Source of the DNA: Tenacibaculum adriaticum
Lineage (GTDB): Bacteria > Bacteroidota > Bacteroidia > Flavobacteriales > Flavobacteriaceae
NCBI RefSeq assembly: GCF_008124875.1
Contig: NZ_VNIA01000001.1
Span: 428,943 to 492,942, forward strand
Reading direction: 5' to 3'
Length of the DNA: 64,000 nucleotides
A program made the position numbers and the translations under genes. This document shows, piece by piece, positions 9,076-18,677 of this stretch. Under the pieces are notes generated by a model, which saw only the letters and a list, made by a program, of their open reading frames with translations, made no database searches and was not told the origin of the DNA. Each line of letters starts with the position of its first letter. Position 1 is the first letter of the stretch.

Positions 9076-11088
9076 TTATTTGTATGATCTTTGTTTTAAT
9101 TCTATATCTTTAAATTCTAACTGCTCTTTGTGTAAAACAGCATCGCTTGGTTCTCCTTTGTATTCCCAAGCAGCAACGTATGCAAAATCTTTATCGTTAC
9201 GTAATGCTTCACCTTTTTGTTCACCATCTAACTCAACAGAATCTTCTCTAAAGTGACCTCCACAAGACTCTTCTCTATTTAAAGCGTCTTTTGCAAATAA
9301 TTCACCTAACTCTAAGAAATCTGCTACACGACCTGCTTTCGCTAATTCTTCGTTGTATTCTTCGTTTGTTCCAGGAACTTTAACTTCTTTCCAAAACTGC
9401 TCTCTTAAAGCTTTTATTTCTGAAATAGCTTCTGTTAATCCTTGTACATTACGAGACATTCCTACTTTGTTCCACATGATTTTTCCTAATTTCTTGTGGA
9501 AATAATCTACAGAGTGTTTCCCTTCATTCGTTACAAAGAAATTTAATTTCTCTTTTACTTCTTTTTCTGCCTCTTCAAATTCTTTTGAATCTGTAGAAAT
9601 TGGGCCTGTACGAATATCATCAGATAAATAGTCTCCAATGGTATATGGTAATACAAAATAACCATCTGCTAAACCTTGCATTAATGCAGAAGCTCCTAAT
9701 CTATTTGCTCCGTGGTCTGAAAAGTTAGCTTCACCAATACAATATAAACCAGGAACTGTTGTCATTAAATTATAATCTACCCATATTCCACCCATTGTAT
9801 AGTGAACTGCTGGATAAATCATCATTGGTGTATTGTATGGGTCTTGATCTACAATCTTCTCATACATTTGAAACAAGTTTCCGTATTTATTTTTTACTAC
9901 TTCTTGTCCTAATTTTTTAACTAAAGCAGCATCATTTTCATTTAATCCTTTAACATGTGCTTGCTCTTTACCATAACGTTGAATGGCAGAAGCAAAATCT
10001 AAAAATACCGCTTCACCTGTTGCGTTTACACCAAAACCAGCATCACAACGCTCTTTTGCAGCACGAGAAGCAACATCACGAGGCACTAAGTTTCCAAAGG
10101 CAGGATAACGACGCTCTAAATAATAATCTCTATCTTCTTCAGCTAAATCTCTAGGTCTTAATTTCCCTGCTCTAATAGCTTCTACATCTTCCATTTTCTT
10201 TGGAACCCAAATACGTCCATCGTTACGTAAAGACTCAGACATCAAAGTTAATTTAGACTGATGATCTCCAGAAACAGGAATACATGTTGGATGAATTTGT
10301 GTGTAACAAGGGTTTGCAAAGTAAGCACCACGTTTGTGCGCTTTCCAAGCTGCTGTTACGTTACTTCCCATCGCATTTGTTGATAAGAAGAATACATTAC
10401 CATAACCACCAGTTCCAAGAACTACTGCGTGTGCAGAATGACGTTCGATTTCTCCCGTAATTAAGTTACGTGTTATAATTCCACGAGCTTTTCCATCAAC
10501 TTTAACAACGTCTAACATTTCGTGACGGTTGTACATTTTGATTTTACCACGACCTATTTGACGGTTCATAGCAGAATATGCTCCTAATAATAATTGTTGT
10601 CCTGTTTGTCCAGCTGCGTAAAAAGTACGTGATACTAACACACCACCAAACGAACGGTTATCTAACAAACCACCATATTCACGAGCAAAAGGAACTCCTT
10701 GTGCAACACATTGGTCAATAATATTTGCAGAAACCTCTGCCAAACGATACACATTTGCTTCACGAGAACGATAATCTCCACCTTTTACAGTATCGTAAAA
10801 TAATCTGTAGGTAGAATCTCCATCTCCTTGGTAATTCTTCGCTGCATTAATTCCTCCTTGTGCAGCAATTGAGTGTGCACGACGAGGAGAATCTTGAAAA
10901 CAAAATGCTTTTACATTATAACCTAGCTCTGCTAACGTAGCAGCAGCGGAACCCCCTGCTAAACCTGTACCTACAACAATAACATCTATGTTACGTTTGT
11001 TAGCTGGGTTTACTAAATTAATGTGGTTTTTATAATTAGTCCATTTGTCTGCAATTGGACCTTTTGGTATTTTAGAATCTAAAGCCAT
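9076..11088 (-). CDS. sdhA: Succinate dehydrogenase/fumarate reductase flavoprotein subunit
   Basis: This 670-residue catalytic subunit has an N-terminal FAD-binding motif ([18 protein letters not shown]), the covalent-flavin region around [13 protein letters not shown], the active-site arginine and histidine region ([26 protein letters not shown]), and the C-terminal helical domain with [12 protein letters not shown]. It oxidises succinate to fumarate in the TCA cycle and feeds the respiratory quinone pool. It lies 15 bp after sdhC and 8 bp before sdhB, so the three are one operon. Length agrees with type B complex II of Bacteroidota. Confidence 0.94.
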   Translation of the reverse strand: MALDSKIPKGPIADKWTNYKNHINLVNPANKRNIDVIVVGTGLAGGSAAATLAELGYNVKAFCFQDSPRRAHSIAAQGGINAAKNYQGDGDSTYRLFYDTVKGGDYRSREANVYRLAEVSANIIDQCVAQGVPFAREYGGLLDNRSFGGVLVSRTFYAAGQTGQQLLLGAYSAMNRQIGRGKIKMYNRHEMLDVVKVDGKARGIITRNLITGEIERHSAHAVVLGTGGYGNVFFLSTNAMGSNVTAAWKAHKRGAYFANPCYTQIHPTCIPVSGDHQSKLTLMSESLRNDGRIWVPKKMEDVEAIRAGKLRPRDLAEEDRDYYLERRYPAFGNLVPRDVASRAAKERCDAGFGVNATGEAVFLDFASAIQRYGKEQAHVKGLNENDAALVKKLGQEVVKNKYGNLFQMYEKIVDQDPYNTPMMIYPAVHYTMGGIWVDYNLMTTVPGLYCIGEANFSDHGANRLGASALMQGLADGYFVLPYTIGDYLSDDIRTGPISTDSKEFEEAEKEVKEKLNFFVTNEGKHSVDYFHKKLGKIMWNKVGMSRNVQGLTEAISEIKALREQFWKEVKVPGTNEEYNEELAKAGRVADFLELGELFAKDALNREESCGGHFREDSVELDGEQKGEALRNDKDFAYVAAWEYKGEPSDAVLHKEQLEFKDIELKQRSYK

Positions 11089-11103
11089 ATTTAGATGTGT
11101 TTT

Positions 11104-11781
11104 TTAGTGATTAAAATGATGAAACAATGCAATAAAAATGAATCCTAAAGGAATACCAATTGCATAGATTTTACTAAATCCTTTTAATCCTTTTGTGTAT
11201 TTGTTATTTGCTCCAATTGATTGGAAAGCAGAATTGAAACCATGTAATAAGTGAAGTGATAAGAATACAAAACCTATACAATACAGAGCAACTCTCCATA
11301 TTGGAACAAATTTATGTTGTAATTCTTCAAAGTATCTATAACCTTCACCATCTGCTAATAAACCAGACATGTCACCTTGAATATATTTGGTGTTAATTTC
11401 TGGAATCCAAAAATCTAAAAAGTGAATAACTAAAAATACTAAGATAAAACCACCACTCCAAATCATGTTTCTGCTCATCCAAGAAGAATTAGCTCCTCCA
11501 TTGTTTTTTGCATAACTAACTTGTCTGGCTTTGTTATTTTTTATTTCTAAAACAAATCCCATTACAAAATGGAAAATAACACCTATAATTAAAACAGGTT
11601 GCAATAAATACTGGACAGCCCAAAAAGTCCCCATAAAGTGAGAAGCTTCGTTAAAAGCATCTGGACTTATAACCGATAAAATATTAATTGCAAAGTGTTG
11701 TAAAATAAAAAACATTAGAAAGAGTGCCGAAAGTGCCATCGCAAACTTTCTTCCTATTGAAGAATTTAAAATTCCGCTCAT
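11104..11781 (-). CDS. sdhC: Succinate dehydrogenase cytochrome b subunit (type B, five-helix)
   Basis: This 225-residue membrane protein has five predicted helices and conserved histidines (ILQHFAINIL, IFHFVMGFVL, VIHFLDFW, SLHLLHGFNS) able to hold two hemes. It anchors SdhAB and reduces menaquinone. It is the first gene of the operon, with a clear promoter upstream (11807-11838). The start ATG is followed by the typical SGILNSSIGRKFAMALSALF, which makes this start convincing. Confidence 0.9.
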   Translation of the reverse strand: MSGILNSSIGRKFAMALSALFLMFFILQHFAINILSVISPDAFNEASHFMGTFWAVQYLLQPVLIIGVIFHFVMGFVLEIKNNKARQVSYAKNNGGANSSWMSRNMIWSGGFILVFLVIHFLDFWIPEINTKYIQGDMSGLLADGEGYRYFEELQHKFVPIWRVALYCIGFVFLSLHLLHGFNSAFQSIGANNKYTKGLKGFSKIYAIGIPLGFIFIALFHHFNH

Positions 11782-11806
11782 TTTTTTGAAGTTGATTTAT
11801 ATCTAA

Positions 11807-11838
11807 CAAAGTTAATATGTACGTATTTATTGCACAAA
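11807..11838 (-). promoter_or_regulatory. sdhCAB promoter
   Basis: On the minus strand TTTG at 11835-11838 is followed 20 bases later by TAACTTTG at 11807-11814. This matches the Bacteroidota -33 TTTG / -7 TAnnTTTG promoter with the right spacing. It is 26 bp upstream of the sdhC start codon. Confidence 0.7.
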
Positions 11839-11901
11839 TTTTACGAATTGTTTTGTTTGATATTTAGAATGTGTATAAATAGAGAGCTCTTTTTGAAAGG
11901 T

Positions 11902-12032
11902 TTCGCTATCGTGTTTGTATATGGTTTGTTGCGTGGTTAACAAATAAAAACCGAATAGAAAATCCTTGCGGATTTTCGTAAGTAGGCTAGAACTAGCAAT
12001 AAATTATACACGTCTTAAGTTAGCAGCAGTTA
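11902..12032. repeat. attC-like repeat A with cassette-end inverted repeat
   Basis: The core 11915-12012 is a near copy of repeat B (50739-50849): shared blocks include GTATATGGTTTGTTGCGTG, a small hairpin AAAATCC-loop-GGATTTT, and AGAACTAGCAATAAATTATA. The two ends of the core pair with each other imperfectly (GTATATGGTTTGTTGC against GCAATAAATTATAC), giving a long hairpin with a short inner hairpin. On its right side AAGTTAGCAGCAGTTA (12017-12032) is inverted at 13567-13582 on the other side of the HEPN gene. TTCGCTATCG at 11902-11911 is also inverted, at 13619-13628. The layout resembles an integron gene cassette with its attC site, but no integrase is in the window. Confidence 0.6.
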
Positions 12033-13550
12033 TTTATTTTCTTCACTTCTAATTAGAAAAGTAAAACTGAATATTGCAGAACGAACAATTTTAAGTAATT
12101 CCATTGTAAAGCTTTCTAATTCGCTTAATGAAATAGTTTTGTTACTCTCATTAAAAAAGACTTTGGTTTCAATTATTTTATATGTAAATTCATGTTCCAT
12201 TAGGTTTCTTAATTTCTTATATAATCGTAGTTTTCCACTATCTTTATTTAAATCTAACGATAAGCTATATAGTGCGCATAAAGAAATGTTCTTTTCATTT
12301 ATTAATTGAGCTTTATATACGTCAAATACATTTTCAAAATAGGTGAAATTATCTTGGTTTAGATTATAAAAGGTGACTATACCATTTCCTAACTTATCTA
12401 AAATACTATAAGCTAATTTAAAAGACATTTTCAAATATTCAATAGAGTAACCTGTCTTAATTTTAATTGAACTGTCATATAAAACATCATTCGGTTGTGG
12501 GTGAGATTGAGTTTTGTGTTCAAAAAGAAGAAATCTTGAAAACGAAAATTCGGATTTAATTATTTCAAGTAATTGGTTTAAGTCATTATTCTTAGAGTTT
12601 AATAATAAATCATCTTGATAAGCATCTGTGCATTTACAATATATTGCATGTTCAGAAAGTGTAACATTATTATCTAATGAAAACTTTCTTAACTCAGAAT
12701 GATTTTTATAATATTCTATTTCTTCATTAATATTCTTTATTATTTGTTCTTTATTTAGTTCAAATCCATTTTCTTCTAGTCTTTTTTTGCAAAAGTTTAT
12801 ACTACTTTCTGTATTTCGTATAACCGCATCATGAGTAGGTTCAAGATATATTTTTTCTAATCTTTCAGCTGCTTTGTAATATAGAGAAGGTGTTTCTTTG
12901 ATTTGATATTTTGAAACAATATTTAGTAAAGAATCAGCCCATGAAATACTAGACTTAATATGATTATTGTTTTTTTTAATATTTTCTTCATAATAGGTCA
13001 TTGCTTCTAAATATCTACCAACATGGCCTAAAGAAACTGCTAAGTTATTTTTAATGTTAAATTCTTCTATTTCACTAGTGTTATCCTTTAAACTCACTCG
13101 ATATAATGAAATAGATTTTTGGATACTATCTTTAATGGAATAGATGTTTTTTATTTTGGAATAGTCAATAAGTGTTTCTCCTTTTTTAAAAGTATTTTCT
13201 GCTAATTCTATCGTGTATTTAACTTCGTGTGCTCTAGCAGTAACAGAATTATGAAACTGTTTGAGTCCAACTTCTTCTTCTGGAATAATTTTTTTTAAAC
13301 TTTTGAGTAATCCAATTCCTTTTGATATAACTTTTTTAGCTTGTTCAAATCGATTTCTATAATAGATTAGAGTATCTGCAATTACGATATATGACTCAAC
13401 TAATTGAACTTTAAAAAATTCAGGTTCGATGGGAATTTCTCCGTTAATTACTTTATCCAATTTATCTAAGGCATCATCATATTTTTTATTGTCAATTAAT
13501 AAATTTATTTCTTCGTGAATTGCAATAGAAGTTAATGGGATTGGATTCAT
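12030..13550 (-). CDS. TPR-HEPN protein (LA2681-like), probable RNase effector
   Basis: This 506-residue protein has no signal peptide. Residues 1-290 look like tandem TPR-type helical repeats. The C-terminal 150 residues are helical and hold R448-N-L-M-E-H453, the R-x4-H motif of HEPN domains, many of which are metal-free RNases used in toxins and anti-phage systems. The overall layout resembles LA2681-type HEPN proteins, recognised here by pattern only. It is a single gene flanked by inverted repeats (12017-12032 and 13567-13582) beside an attC-like repeat, and lies between the sdh promoter and an unrelated core gene, so it is probably acquired. No antitoxin gene is seen next to it. A role in defence or regulated RNA cleavage is inference. 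Confidence 0.6.
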   Translation of the reverse strand: MNPIPLTSIAIHEEINLLIDNKKYDDALDKLDKVINGEIPIEPEFFKVQLVESYIVIADTLIYYRNRFEQAKKVISKGIGLLKSLKKIIPEEEVGLKQFHNSVTARAHEVKYTIELAENTFKKGETLIDYSKIKNIYSIKDSIQKSISLYRVSLKDNTSEIEEFNIKNNLAVSLGHVGRYLEAMTYYEENIKKNNNHIKSSISWADSLLNIVSKYQIKETPSLYYKAAERLEKIYLEPTHDAVIRNTESSINFCKKRLEENGFELNKEQIIKNINEEIEYYKNHSELRKFSLDNNVTLSEHAIYCKCTDAYQDDLLLNSKNNDLNQLLEIIKSEFSFSRFLLFEHKTQSHPQPNDVLYDSSIKIKTGYSIEYLKMSFKLAYSILDKLGNGIVTFYNLNQDNFTYFENVFDVYKAQLINEKNISLCALYSLSLDLNKDSGKLRLYKKLRNLMEHEFTYKIIETKVFFNESNKTISLSELESFTMELLKIVRSAIFSFTFLIRSEENK

Positions 13551-13566
13551 TTGATAGTCGGTTTTC

Positions 13567-13628
13567 TAATTGCTGCTAACTTTAATGATATGAGTTCGTT
13601 TTAATAACTTATATCAGACGATAGCGAA
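13567..13628. repeat. Right-hand inverted-repeat ends of the HEPN cassette
   Basis: TAATTGCTGCTAACTT (13567-13582) matches 12017-12032 in inverted orientation at 15 of 16 bases. CGATAGCGAA (13619-13628) is the exact inverse of 11902-11911. Together they bracket the HEPN gene and repeat A. Confidence 0.6.
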
Positions 13629-13666
13629 GTTATCGAAAAATGACTTTAGAAACAAACTAAATATTT

Positions 13667-13704
13667 AAACAAAAAACCTCACAAATTTGTGAAGTTTTTT
13701 GTTT
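13667..13704 (-). terminator. Terminator downstream of the HhH protein gene
   Basis: A long hairpin centred on CACAAATTTGTG has flanking A-run and T-run arms. It lies 16 bp beyond the stop codon of the minus-strand gene at 13720. Confidence 0.75.
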
Positions 13705-13719
13705 AAATACATAGAAAAA

Positions 13720-14313
13720 TTATGCTTTCCCTCCATCTAATTCATCTTGCCACTTTACCAATTCTTCCCATCGGCCTTGATACGCCAATCTTGCTTGCCT
13801 TGGCCATGTTCCTGGCTTATGAATTTTATAACGATCTCCTCCGCTATTTAAAACTTCTTGACATTTTTCTATAGAAGTTTCACCTAAAGCTTTCCATGTT
13901 TTTATTCCGAAGTTATGAAAAAGGCCTTCAATTTTAGGTCCAATTCCTTCTACAATTTTTAAATCGTCTTGTTTTACTTTCTTTCCTAAAGCTGCTTTGG
14001 CTGCATCTGCTTTAAACGGAATAGTAGCAACGGTTCCTACTGCTGAAGTAAATGAAGAAGAAACGTTTCCTAAAGGTTTTCCTCCAGTTTGTAAGTTCTG
14101 TTCTTTTGATGTGCTTTCTTTTGCTGATTTTAAATCAGTTTCTAATTTTATTTTGCTTTTTTTACAAGCATTTAAATCGGTTTCTAATTTTGCTACTTGT
14201 TTTTTTAATGCTAATAATTCGTCATTATTTCCGCTTAAAAGCTTCCCTAATAAATAGCCTAATAAAGCTGAAATAAGACCTACTAATAAGGGGATTAATA
14301 AACACCAATTCAT
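13720..14313 (-). CDS. Membrane-anchored coiled-coil protein with helix-hairpin-helix-like C-terminal domain
   Basis: This 197-residue protein has one N-terminal membrane helix (about 4-25), a coiled coil at about 28-70 (LLALKKQVAKLETDLNACKK), a short linker, and a C-terminal domain at about 118-190 opening with LKIVEGIGPKIEGLFHNFGI. The GIGPKI core is a helix-hairpin-helix signature, as in proteins with a DNA polymerase/ligase-type HhH fold. It lies 17 bp after an OmpA-family gene and is likely co-transcribed with it. In flavobacteria this pair is common and of unknown function. The HhH could bind DNA or, in this setting, only fold similarly. Confidence 0.65.
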   Translation of the reverse strand: MNWCLLIPLLVGLISALLGYLLGKLLSGNNDELLALKKQVAKLETDLNACKKSKIKLETDLKSAKESTSKEQNLQTGGKPLGNVSSSFTSAVGTVATIPFKADAAKAALGKKVKQDDLKIVEGIGPKIEGLFHNFGIKTWKALGETSIEKCQEVLNSGGDRYKIHKPGTWPRQARLAYQGRWEELVKWQDELDGGKA

Positions 14314-14330
14314 AATTTTTTGTTTTAAGG

Positions 14331-15251
14331 TTAGTTAATTGTTATTACTGTTCTTCTATTTTTTGCTCTACCTTCTTCGGTACCATTGTCTGCAATAGGC
14401 TCTGTTTGACCTTTAGAGGTTGCGATAATTTTATCTCCTGATATTCCATTAGTAATTAAGTATTGTTTTGCAAAATCTGCTCGGTTTTGGCCTAATAGTA
14501 TATTATGAGTTGCATCTCCGGTTTTATCTGTATGACCTGTTACTAAACACATTGCTCCTTCAACCTTATCTAAATACATAGAGATATCGGCTATTTTACT
14601 TCTTTGTTCAGGCGTTAAGTTGATGTTTGCCTGACCTGTTTTAAAATATAACACTACTGGATTTTCCTTAATTTCATTAGCAGTCAATTTTAACTTTTCT
14701 GAATTATCAACAGAAGCTAAAACCTCAAAAGATAATGGTCCATGAAATACATTTAATGAATCTGCAACCATTTCATCATTTAATTGACTATAAGTGTCTA
14801 TTAATTTTGATGAAATTCCTTTATCTTTTAAGTAATTTTTAATTGAATTTGCTCTAGCTAATCCTAAGTTTGGAAATGCTGAATTGTTCGTTTCATCACT
14901 TTGATAAAATCCTGTAACAGATAATGTTTTTCCTTCTTGAGAAGTTAAATATTCTTTTAATTTTTCTATTTCATGGTCTAAATTTGTAGAGACTGGTTGT
15001 AAATAATTTAAACCTGATTGTTTGAAGTTGAAATTATCCTCTACAGAGAGAGATAAGTTTCCGTTAACATCTTTTACTTGGAAAGGTAAAAAAGTAGTAG
15101 CAGGAATAATTGTACTAACATTTTCAACTTTTTTTTTCTGTTTGCATGCACCTACTTCACAACAAGGATTACAACAAAACTTCCAATAAAAATATGTTCC
15201 TAAGAGGATAGTACCTATAATACCTAATAGATACAGTAGTTTTTTGCTCAT
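14331..15251 (-). CDS. OmpA-family peptidoglycan-binding protein
   Basis: This 306-residue protein has an N-terminal membrane helix (about 3-23) followed by a cysteine-rich stretch (FCCNPCCEVGACKQ). The C-terminal 105 residues form an OmpA domain: VLYFKTGQANINL, then GHTDKTGDATHNILLGQNRA and GRAKNRRTVITIN, the expected diaminopimelate-binding elements. The middle (about 75-165) resembles a second, degenerate OmpA-like domain (LGLARANSIKNYLKDKGI). It probably links the envelope to peptidoglycan. It is the first gene of a pair with the HhH protein downstream. Confidence 0.8.
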   Translation of the reverse strand: MSKKLLYLLGIIGTILLGTYFYWKFCCNPCCEVGACKQKKKVENVSTIIPATTFLPFQVKDVNGNLSLSVEDNFNFKQSGLNYLQPVSTNLDHEIEKLKEYLTSQEGKTLSVTGFYQSDETNNSAFPNLGLARANSIKNYLKDKGISSKLIDTYSQLNDEMVADSLNVFHGPLSFEVLASVDNSEKLKLTANEIKENPVVLYFKTGQANINLTPEQRSKIADISMYLDKVEGAMCLVTGHTDKTGDATHNILLGQNRADFAKQYLITNGISGDKIIATSKGQTEPIADNGTEEGRAKNRRTVITIN

Positions 15252-15532
15252 AGTATATTTTTTTAAGTTACTGAGGGTTAATTTATTAAAATTTTACCAA
15301 ATTTTAACATTTAGCTCTTTTTAATTTTTTTGAACACTAAATTATCAAATTCACAATAAGATAAACTTACCTTAAAACATATAACACACACGCCTTTTAC
15401 ATTTGTTTATTAAATAATTTTAATAAAATGTTATAATGTTATTATTATGTTAATAAGTGTTTTAATTTGAAACTTCTTTTCTTTTAAAGCGTCTTTTAGT
15501 TGAACATAACTATTAACTTAAACCTTAAAATC

Positions 15533-15913
15533 ATGAAAAAATCGGTTCTAACCATTATGGTCTTATTTTTAGCCATAACAACAACTAATGCAAGTTCAAA
15601 AAACATTAAACGCACAGAAATTACTACTCGTTACGCGGATGTAAGTCCGTTTTGTAAATTAATTCAGTCTGGTAATTATGAAGCTGTAAAAGCTATGATT
15701 GAAAGTGGTGTAGATATTAATAAAAAATCTACAGGGTTAACACCTTTAATGTTTGCGGCTCGTTACAACAAAGCTAAAATTGCTAAATTGTTAATTGAAC
15801 GCGGAGCTAAATTAAAAGTAAAATCAGACAATGGTTTTACTGCATTAAAGTATGCACAATTATCGAAAGCAACAGACGCTTTAGCTGTTATTGAAGAAGC
15901 TCTAAACAGTTAA
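15533..15913 (+). CDS. Small exported ankyrin-repeat protein
   Basis: This 126-residue protein starts at ATG 15533, where a clear signal peptide begins (MKKSVLTIMVLFLAITTTNA); a TTG 33 bp upstream would spoil it. The mature part holds two to three ankyrin repeats (GLTPLMFAARYNKAKIAKLL; GFTALKYAQLSKATDALAVI). Ankyrin repeats bind proteins, and secreted single-domain forms are common in flavobacteria with no fixed role. It stands alone, with a 280-bp AT-rich upstream region and a perfect hairpin terminator after it. Confidence 0.75.
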   Translation: MKKSVLTIMVLFLAITTTNASSKNIKRTEITTRYADVSPFCKLIQSGNYEAVKAMIESGVDINKKSTGLTPLMFAARYNKAKIAKLLIERGAKLKVKSDNGFTALKYAQLSKATDALAVIEEALNS

Positions 15914-15944
15914 ACTTGCAGTATTGTAATTATTTGAATAAACA

Positions 15945-15972
15945 AAAAGCCTCGCAAATTTGCGAGGCTTTT
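15945..15972. terminator. Perfect palindromic bidirectional terminator
   Basis: A 28-bp perfect palindrome with arms AAAAGCCTCGCAAA and TTTGCGAGGCTTTT lies between two convergent genes and can end transcripts on both strands. Confidence 0.85.
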
Positions 15973-15978
15973 AACTTT

Positions 15979-17520
15979 TTATAAATCAAATTTAATTCCT
16001 TGTGCTAACGGTAAATCAGTTGTGTAATTAATCGTGTTAGTTTGACGACGCATATACACTTTCCATGCATCTGAACCAGATTCACGACCCCCACCAGTTT
16101 CTTTTTCACCACCAAAAGCTCCACCAATTTCTGCTCCTGAAGTACCAATGTTTACATTCGCAATACCACAATCAGATCCCTGAACAGATAAGAAACGCTC
16201 AGCTTCACGTAAATTATTGGTCATAATTGCTGATGATAACCCTTGTGCAACACCGTTTTGTAATGCAATTGCATTTTCAACATCTCCAGAATACTTCAAT
16301 AAGTATAAAACAGGTGCAAATGTTTCGTGTTGTACTATCTCGTAATAATTTCCTGCTTCTGCAATTGCTGGTTTTACGTAGCATCCGCTTTCGTAACCTT
16401 CTCCTGATAAAACGCCGCCTTCAACAACAATTTTACCTCCTTCAGCAACAACTTTTTCTAAAGCATTTTCATAATTTTTAACGGCATCTTTATCGATTAA
16501 CGGTCCAACATGATTGTTTTCATCTAATGGATTTCCAATACGTAATTGTTTATATGCATCAGCAACCGCATTTTTTACTTTATCATACATAGATTCATGA
16601 ATGATTAAACGACGTGTAGATGTACAACGTTGTCCTGCAGTTCCTACAGCACCGAAAACAGCTCCAATAACCGTCATTTTAATATCGGCATCTGGAGTTA
16701 CGATAATAGCATTATTTCCTCCTAATTCTAACAATGATTTTCCTAAACGACCTGCCACTTCTTTTGCAACGATTTTACCCATACGGGTAGAACCTGTTGC
16801 AGAAATTAAAGGAACACGAGTATCTTTAGTCATCATTTCACCAACTTTATAATCTCCATTAACTAAACAAGAAATTCCTTCTGGTAAGTTGTTTTCTTTT
16901 AATACTTCTGAAATAATATTTTGACATGCAACACCACATAAAGGTGTTTTTTCAGAAGGTTTCCAAATACAAACATCACCACAAATCCAAGCTAATGCTG
17001 TGTTCCAAGCCCAAACTGCTACTGGAAAGTTAAATGCAGAAATAATTCCAACAACTCCTAATGGATGATATTGCTCATACATTCTGTGGCCAGGTCTTTC
17101 TGAATGCATTGTTAATCCATGTAACTGACGCGATAAACCAACGGCAAAATCACAGATATCAATCATTTCTTGTACTTCTCCTAAACCTTCTTGATAAGAT
17201 TTACCCATTTCATAAGAAACTAATTTTCCTAAAGCTTCTTTTTTCTCACGTAATTTTTCACCAAACTGACGTACAATTTCTCCACGTAATGGTGCTGGTT
17301 TAGTTCTCCAAGTTTTAAATGCTTCTGTAGCTGTTTTCATTACAGCTTCGTAATCATCTTTTGTTGATGCTTTTACTTTTCCTATAAGTTTACCATCTAC
17401 TGGTGAGTAACTTTCTATAATATCTCCGTTAGAAAACCATTTAGTTCCCGTAGATGATCCGTTGTTTATATCTTCTAATCCTAAAGTAGATAACGCTTCT
17501 TTAATTCCAAAATCTGCCAT
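15979..17520 (-). CDS. Aldehyde dehydrogenase, ALDH7/aminoadipate-semialdehyde type
   Basis: This 513-residue cytosolic enzyme has the ALDH signature with glutamate in LLELGGNNA (about residue 265) and the catalytic cysteine in GTAGQRCTSTRR (about 297). Sequence features such as MHSERPGHRMYEQYHPLG and ISATGSTRMGK resemble ALDH7A1/AmaB enzymes, which oxidise alpha-aminoadipate semialdehyde (piperideine-6-carboxylate) in lysine breakdown. No other lysine-catabolic gene is next to it, so the substrate is inferred from subfamily features. Length and motifs are intact. Confidence 0.85.
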   Translation of the reverse strand: MADFGIKEALSTLGLEDINNGSSTGTKWFSNGDIIESYSPVDGKLIGKVKASTKDDYEAVMKTATEAFKTWRTKPAPLRGEIVRQFGEKLREKKEALGKLVSYEMGKSYQEGLGEVQEMIDICDFAVGLSRQLHGLTMHSERPGHRMYEQYHPLGVVGIISAFNFPVAVWAWNTALAWICGDVCIWKPSEKTPLCGVACQNIISEVLKENNLPEGISCLVNGDYKVGEMMTKDTRVPLISATGSTRMGKIVAKEVAGRLGKSLLELGGNNAIIVTPDADIKMTVIGAVFGAVGTAGQRCTSTRRLIIHESMYDKVKNAVADAYKQLRIGNPLDENNHVGPLIDKDAVKNYENALEKVVAEGGKIVVEGGVLSGEGYESGCYVKPAIAEAGNYYEIVQHETFAPVLYLLKYSGDVENAIALQNGVAQGLSSAIMTNNLREAERFLSVQGSDCGIANVNIGTSGAEIGGAFGGEKETGGGRESGSDAWKVYMRRQTNTINYTTDLPLAQGIKFDL

Positions 17521-17629
17521 TTTGTGTTTCCTTTTTAGTTGTTTAAATTGAGCTCAAATTTACAAATAATTTTTTTGTTATATAATTTAAACAAATTATT
17601 TGGTTTTTGTTTAAAATCAAACATTTAAA

Positions 17630-18676
17630 ATGAAAAAAAACTATTTTTTATCGATCTTACTACTATCGTTTCTCGGATGTAATTCTGAGCCTAAAACATC
17701 ATCTGAAAAGAATAAAAAAGTAAATGAATTTGCTATTGTTATCCACGGTGGTGCAGGTACTATTTTAAAGAAAAATATGACTCCTGAAAAAGAAAAAGCA
17801 TATCAAGATAAATTAGAGGAAGCTATAAAAGTTGGTTATAATATTTTAAATAATGGAGGTTCTAGCTTAGATGCTGTAGAAAAAACAATTCACGTCATGG
17901 AAAATTCTCCATTGTTTAATGCAGGAAAAGGAGCTGTTTTTACACATGATGAAACCAACGAATTAGATGCTTCAATAATGACTGGAAATGATTTAAATGC
18001 CGGTGCTGTGGCTGGGGTAAAGAATGTTAAAAACCCTATTTCATTAGCTCGTAAAATTATGGAAGAGTCTCCTCATGTTTTACTTTCAGGTAACGGTGCT
18101 TCTGTTTTTGCAAAAGAACAAGGATTAGAAATCGTGGAACCAAGTTATTTTTATACTGAAAGTAGATTCAAATCTCTACAACGAGTAAAAGAGAAAATGA
18201 AAGCGGAATTAGATCATAATGCAAAAACTGCTTTTTACGACTCAGAAATTAAGAATAGTAAATTTGGAACTGTTGGTTGTGTTGCATTAGATAAAAACGG
18301 AAATATTACAGCTGGAACCTCAACAGGAGGAATGACCAATAAACGTTGGAACAGGATTGGAGATTCACCCATAATTGGTGCGGGTACCTATGCCAATAAT
18401 GCTACTTGTGGTGTTTCATCTACTGGTTGGGGTGAATATTTTATTCGCGGGATGGTAGCGCATGATATTTCTGCTTTAATCGACTATAAAGGTTCAACAT
18501 TAAAAGAAGCAAGTAAAGAAGTTATTCAGAATAAACTAACAAAGCTTGGTGGAACTGGTGGTATTGTCGCTATTGACAAGTTTGGCAATATTGTGTACGA
18601 ATTCAACACCGCTGGAATGTACAGAGCATCTATGAACGATAAAGGTGAATTGGATGTGAAAATTTACAAAGAGTAA
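17630..18676 (+). CDS. Isoaspartyl peptidase/L-asparaginase (Ntn hydrolase), lipoprotein
   Basis: This 348-residue protein starts with a lipoprotein signal (LSFLGCNSE, Cys17). The Ntn-hydrolase nucleophile is Thr214 in KFGTVGCVALD, which becomes the new N-terminus after self-cleavage. Downstream GTSTGGMTNKRWNRIGDSPI and GGTGGIV are family substrate-binding elements. The family removes isoaspartyl residues from peptides and cleaves L-asparagine. Lipidation suggests action in the periplasm on imported peptides. It is transcribed alone and converges on a small lipoprotein gene 1 bp beyond its stop codon. Confidence 0.87.
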   Translation: MKKNYFLSILLLSFLGCNSEPKTSSEKNKKVNEFAIVIHGGAGTILKKNMTPEKEKAYQDKLEEAIKVGYNILNNGGSSLDAVEKTIHVMENSPLFNAGKGAVFTHDETNELDASIMTGNDLNAGAVAGVKNVKNPISLARKIMEESPHVLLSGNGASVFAKEQGLEIVEPSYFYTESRFKSLQRVKEKMKAELDHNAKTAFYDSEIKNSKFGTVGCVALDKNGNITAGTSTGGMTNKRWNRIGDSPIIGAGTYANNATCGVSSTGWGEYFIRGMVAHDISALIDYKGSTLKEASKEVIQNKLTKLGGTGGIVAIDKFGNIVYEFNTAGMYRASMNDKGELDVKIYKE

Positions 18677-18677
18677 A

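Noticed and set aside
16227..16481. Glutamine/leucine-rich open frame antisense to the ALDH gene
   Set aside because: The composition is that of a reverse frame of a real gene; no independent evidence.
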